From Alkaliflexus imshenetskii DSM 15055 (GTDB lineage Bacteria; Bacteroidota; Bacteroidia; Bacteroidales; Marinilabiliaceae), in NCBI RefSeq assembly GCF_000517065.1, contig NZ_KI912105.1, positions 4,031,641 to 4,095,640 on the forward strand: a stretch of 64,000 bases of DNA, written 5' to 3'. Both the position numbers and the translations under genes were made by a program. Under the pieces are notes generated by a model. The model was not told the DNA's origin. It ran no database searches and was given only the letters and a program-made list of their open reading frames with translations. Of this stretch, positions 62,000 through 64,000 are shown in pieces. How positions within the stretch are numbered: the first letter of the stretch is position 1; each line of letters starts with the position of its first letter.

Positions 62000-63175
62000 T
62001 CAAACCTTCAACCCCATCATCAGCACATCATCTATTTGCTCGCCAGCGCCCTTCCAGTTGTCAAAAAAGGCCTCAAAGCCTTTTCTTTGTTCCTGCATGG
62101 ACAAATGTGACAGCTCCACCAACAGACGTCTTAAGCCACTCTTCTTTAGCTTTTTACCCTGAGGACCTCCAAACTGACTGGCATAACCATCAGTAAGCAG
62201 ATAGAATTGATCACCATGTTGGTATTGCAACATATTGTTTTTAAAAGGCCTATTGATTTCGCCATACGATACCGGCATGTGATCTCCCCTAAGTTCGGTG
62301 AGTGTTCCGTTTCGAATATGGTAAACCGACATAAATGCGCCAGCATACTCAATTCTACAATTTCGTGAGTCGATGGATATGATACTGATATCCATACCAT
62401 CTTTAACCTCACTATCTTCGCTTTGCTGAAGAAATTCTATCAAAATCCTTCTAAGCTCCTCAATAATCACAGCAGGCGTTTTTTCTCTCTTAACACCCAC
62501 AATCTCATGCAAAAAAGCAATGCCAAACATACTCATAATGGCACCAGGCACCCCGTGACCTGTACAGTCGGCCACCGCAATAACCGTGTGATCATCCACT
62601 TCGCCAGCCCAATAGAAGTCGCCACTCACAATATCAAGTGGTTTCAAGAGAATAAAATGTTCCGGTAAAAGTTTTGTTAGAAACTCGGCTTTAGGCAGAC
62701 TTGCCTTTTGAATTTTCTGAGCATAACGTATGCTGTCGGTAAGTTTTAGGTTGATGGATTCAATTTTCCGCACAAGACGTCGGTTTTGATCTCGAGCCAT
62801 CTTAATGGCGAGTTGCGTTTTAACGCGTGCTTTAAGTTCCACCACATTGAATGGTTTGGATATGTAATCAATAGCTCCGGCTTCAAAGCCATTAAGTATG
62901 CTCTCCGGGTCAGTCTGTCCGGTTACAAATACAATGGGGATGTCGCTTGTTTTCTCATTGTGTCTGATTTGGCGGCACACCTCATAACCATCCATTCCCG
63001 GCATCATCACGTCAAGCAGAATAAGGTCGGGTTTTGGTTCAGACAGACTAAGGCGAACCGCATCGGGACCGTTGTTTGCATCCAGAATATTGTATCGTCT
63101 CAACACATTTCGAAGAAGTTGGATGTTTACACCCGAATCATCTACTATCAGTATGGTGGCGGTATTGTCCGTCAT
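62000..63175 (-). CDS. Receiver-PP2C (SpoIIE/RsbU-type) phosphatase response regulator
   Basis: The 391-residue cytoplasmic protein has an N-terminal receiver domain (about 8-122: ILIVDDS, phospho-acceptor Asp in LILLDVMMPG, Lys in ISKPF), a short coiled linker (130-165; YAQKIQKASLP) and a C-terminal PP2C/SpoIIE phosphatase (about 180-390: GDFYWAGEVDD, VADCTGHGVPGAIMSM, LLTDGYASQFGG, DDVLMMG with metal aspartates). It probably dephosphorylates an anti-sigma-antagonist-like target when phosphorylated; neither the kinase nor the target is in the window. Confidence 0.95.
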   Translation of the reverse strand: MTDNTATILIVDDSGVNIQLLRNVLRRYNILDANNGPDAVRLSLSEPKPDLILLDVMMPGMDGYEVCRQIRHNEKTSDIPIVFVTGQTDPESILNGFEAGAIDYISKPFNVVELKARVKTQLAIKMARDQNRRLVRKIESINLKLTDSIRYAQKIQKASLPKAEFLTKLLPEHFILLKPLDIVSGDFYWAGEVDDHTVIAVADCTGHGVPGAIMSMFGIAFLHEIVGVKREKTPAVIIEELRRILIEFLQQSEDSEVKDGMDISIISIDSRNCRIEYAGAFMSVYHIRNGTLTELRGDHMPVSYGEINRPFKNNMLQYQHGDQFYLLTDGYASQFGGPQGKKLKKSGLRRLLVELSHLSMQEQRKGFEAFFDNWKGAGEQIDDVLMMGLKV

Positions 63176-63259
63176 TAATATGGGATTTATATGAGATGGC
63201 TAAACTAAAAATAGTGAATTACAATTTGTTTTGCCAGATAAACCCCAAGAAATCATTGT

Positions 63260-63322
63260 TTTTCAGAATCAACAGTCAGATTCTGAAAATGACGAAGGGG
63301 CTGTCTTTACAGACAGCCCCTT
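63260..63322. terminator. Two tandem hairpins after the cold-shock gene
   Basis: Nearer to the cold-shock gene, AAGGGGCTGTCT (63295-63306) pairs exactly with AGACAGCCCCTT (63311-63322). Further on, TTTTCAGAATC (63260-63270) pairs with GATTCTGAAAA (63279-63289). Neither has a long T-run, but the first lies 33 bp after the stop and probably ends or stabilises the message. Confidence 0.6.
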
Positions 63323-63354
63323 GCTAAATCTTAAATGTATATAGATGAATGAAA

Positions 63355-63546
63355 CTATGCAAGTTTCACATTTACAGCATTTAATCCTTTACGTCCTTCA
63401 ACTAGATCATAAGTAACTTCGTCGTTTTCACGAACATCGTCCTTTAAACCTGATACGTGTACGAAATACTCTGTTGAAGAATTTTCGTCTTTAATGAATC
63501 CGAAACCTTTCGTTTCATTGAAGAATTTTACTACTCCTTTGTTCAT
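63355..63546 (-). CDS. Cold-shock-domain protein
   Basis: The 63-residue single-stranded nucleic-acid-binding OB fold has the RNP1-like KGFGFIKDE and RNP2-like EYFVHVSGL motifs, near CspA length (about 66-70). CspA proteins act as RNA chaperones that melt message structure. It has the best promoter in the window (63570-63602) and ends before two tandem hairpins. Its leader is about 15 nt, so it lacks the long thermosensing leader of enteric cspA. Confidence 0.94.
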   Translation of the reverse strand: MNKGVVKFFNETKGFGFIKDENSSTEYFVHVSGLKDDVRENDEVTYDLVEGRKGLNAVNVKLA

Positions 63547-63569
63547 AATATGAATTTAAATTGATAATG

Positions 63570-63602
63570 CAAAGATAGTAAAACAATTGTGGTTAAAACA
63601 AA
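63570..63602 (-). promoter_or_regulatory. Full promoter of the cold-shock gene
   Basis: On the minus strand: TTTG (63602-63599), 21-nt spacer, TATCTTTG (63577-63570), 24 bp before the start codon. Confidence 0.8.
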
Positions 63603-63802
63603 TATTGAGAGATAAAAAATTAAAATTTAACATTTTAAGGGATTGGTGCTGCAAATGCAGTTAACAGAAGTTAATAACCGACTGGATATTTTTTATTTAG
63701 ATTTATTATAACTAAATTGTCACATTATCAGTAATTGAAGTGTACTAAAAGTACCACAGCTCAAAGCCGATATGCAATTTTTACTTACAGAAAAATAAAA
63801 TC

Positions 63803-63961
63803 ATGATTCAAAACAAGCAAAAAGAAGTAAAGTCTCCAGATTTAAGTAAGATGCAGGCTGTTATTATAGATACAAAAACAACTATCTATATTCCTGTTGA
63901 ATCAGATCCGGAAGAGGCACGTATGCGCTATCTGGAAAGACGTCAGGGACCAAGAAAATAA
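63803..63961 (+). CDS. Small basic protein of unknown function (52 aa)
   Basis: ATG at 63803 to TAA at 63959-63961 encodes MIQNKQKEVKSPDLSKMQAV and a C-terminal ARMRYLERRQGPRK. The middle is a hydrophobic beta segment (VIIDTKTTIYIPVE) and the end is a charged helix, and codon use is like that of the neighbours; the frame is better ordered than a chance ORF. I know no family. The gene stands alone in the right end of the window, 256 bp from the divergent cold-shock gene. Confidence 0.6.
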   Translation: MIQNKQKEVKSPDLSKMQAVIIDTKTTIYIPVESDPEEARMRYLERRQGPRK

Positions 63962-64000
63962 GGTTCCGGCCACTAAACAGACTATTTTTCACAACATCGG

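Noticed and set aside
1-64000. CRISPR array, prophage or intact insertion sequence
   Set aside because: No regularly spaced repeats, no integrase, transposase or phage structural genes were found on either strand.

Overview
The window comes from a member of the Bacteroidota, probably a fermentative, polysaccharide-degrading marine or anaerobic lineage (Marinilabiliales-like; this rank is inference). The evidence is two SusC/SusD pairs, many SPII lipoproteins, NigD-like, DUF3078 and Gcw_chp families, a GldI-like FKBP cluster, a PorE-like OmpA protein, and promoters of the Bacteroidota type (TTG - 19 to 22 nt - TAnnTTTG). Several of these promoters lie just upstream of, or inside, over-long open frames and so settle the true start codons.

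Layout. 1-7.4 kb: a first glycan locus, with a SusD cut by the window edge, a SusC, and divergently a secreted GH9 enzyme plus an unrecognised secreted TIM-barrel-like protein. 7.6-13.6 kb: amino-sugar genes (an intact NagB, a NagB-like/PIG-L fusion whose NagB half lacks catalytic aspartates, and a GH3-like/beta-lactamase-like fusion whose GH3 half lacks its signature). 13.9 kb: a lone receiver protein. 14.4-25.3 kb: a complete laminarin-type locus (GH16, PKD/SusE-like binding protein, SusD, SusC, and a large propeller/Y_Y_Y/LuxR regulator). 25.3-30.8 kb: envelope genes (OmpA/PorE-like, PlsC, DUF3078, MscS, NigD-like). 31.2-33.6 kb: an ammonium operon (Gcw_chp outer-membrane protein, P-II, Amt) behind a cluster of G5/C5 motifs.

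34.2-41.3 kb: a DHH phosphoesterase with three FKBP lipoproteins, ndk, dciA-like and recF, a TPR membrane protein, ribH, and tRNA-Tyr and tRNA-Gly. 41.4-47.9 kb: acid-forming fermentation genes (pta, hbd-like, ackA, ptb, buk) that convert acetyl-CoA and butyryl-CoA to acids with ATP gain. 48.5-58.8 kb: a TonB-domain protein, a nitrilase, PBP4, a DUF6340-like lipoprotein, an Fe-alcohol dehydrogenase, fabG, a second MscS, a sirtuin and sucD. 59-64 kb: mnmE, a PurF paralog with a dead glutaminase half, a receiver-PP2C phosphatase, a cold-shock protein and a 52-residue protein.

The most interesting signals are a dispersed, MITE-like intergenic repeat with terminal inverted repeats (three copies); LacI-type palindromes at the GH9 promoter and upstream of pta; three multi-domain enzymes each with one degenerated half; the G5/C5 motif cluster before the ammonium operon; and an unrecognised secreted barrel protein beside the GH9. 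No CRISPR array, prophage or intact insertion sequence is visible.
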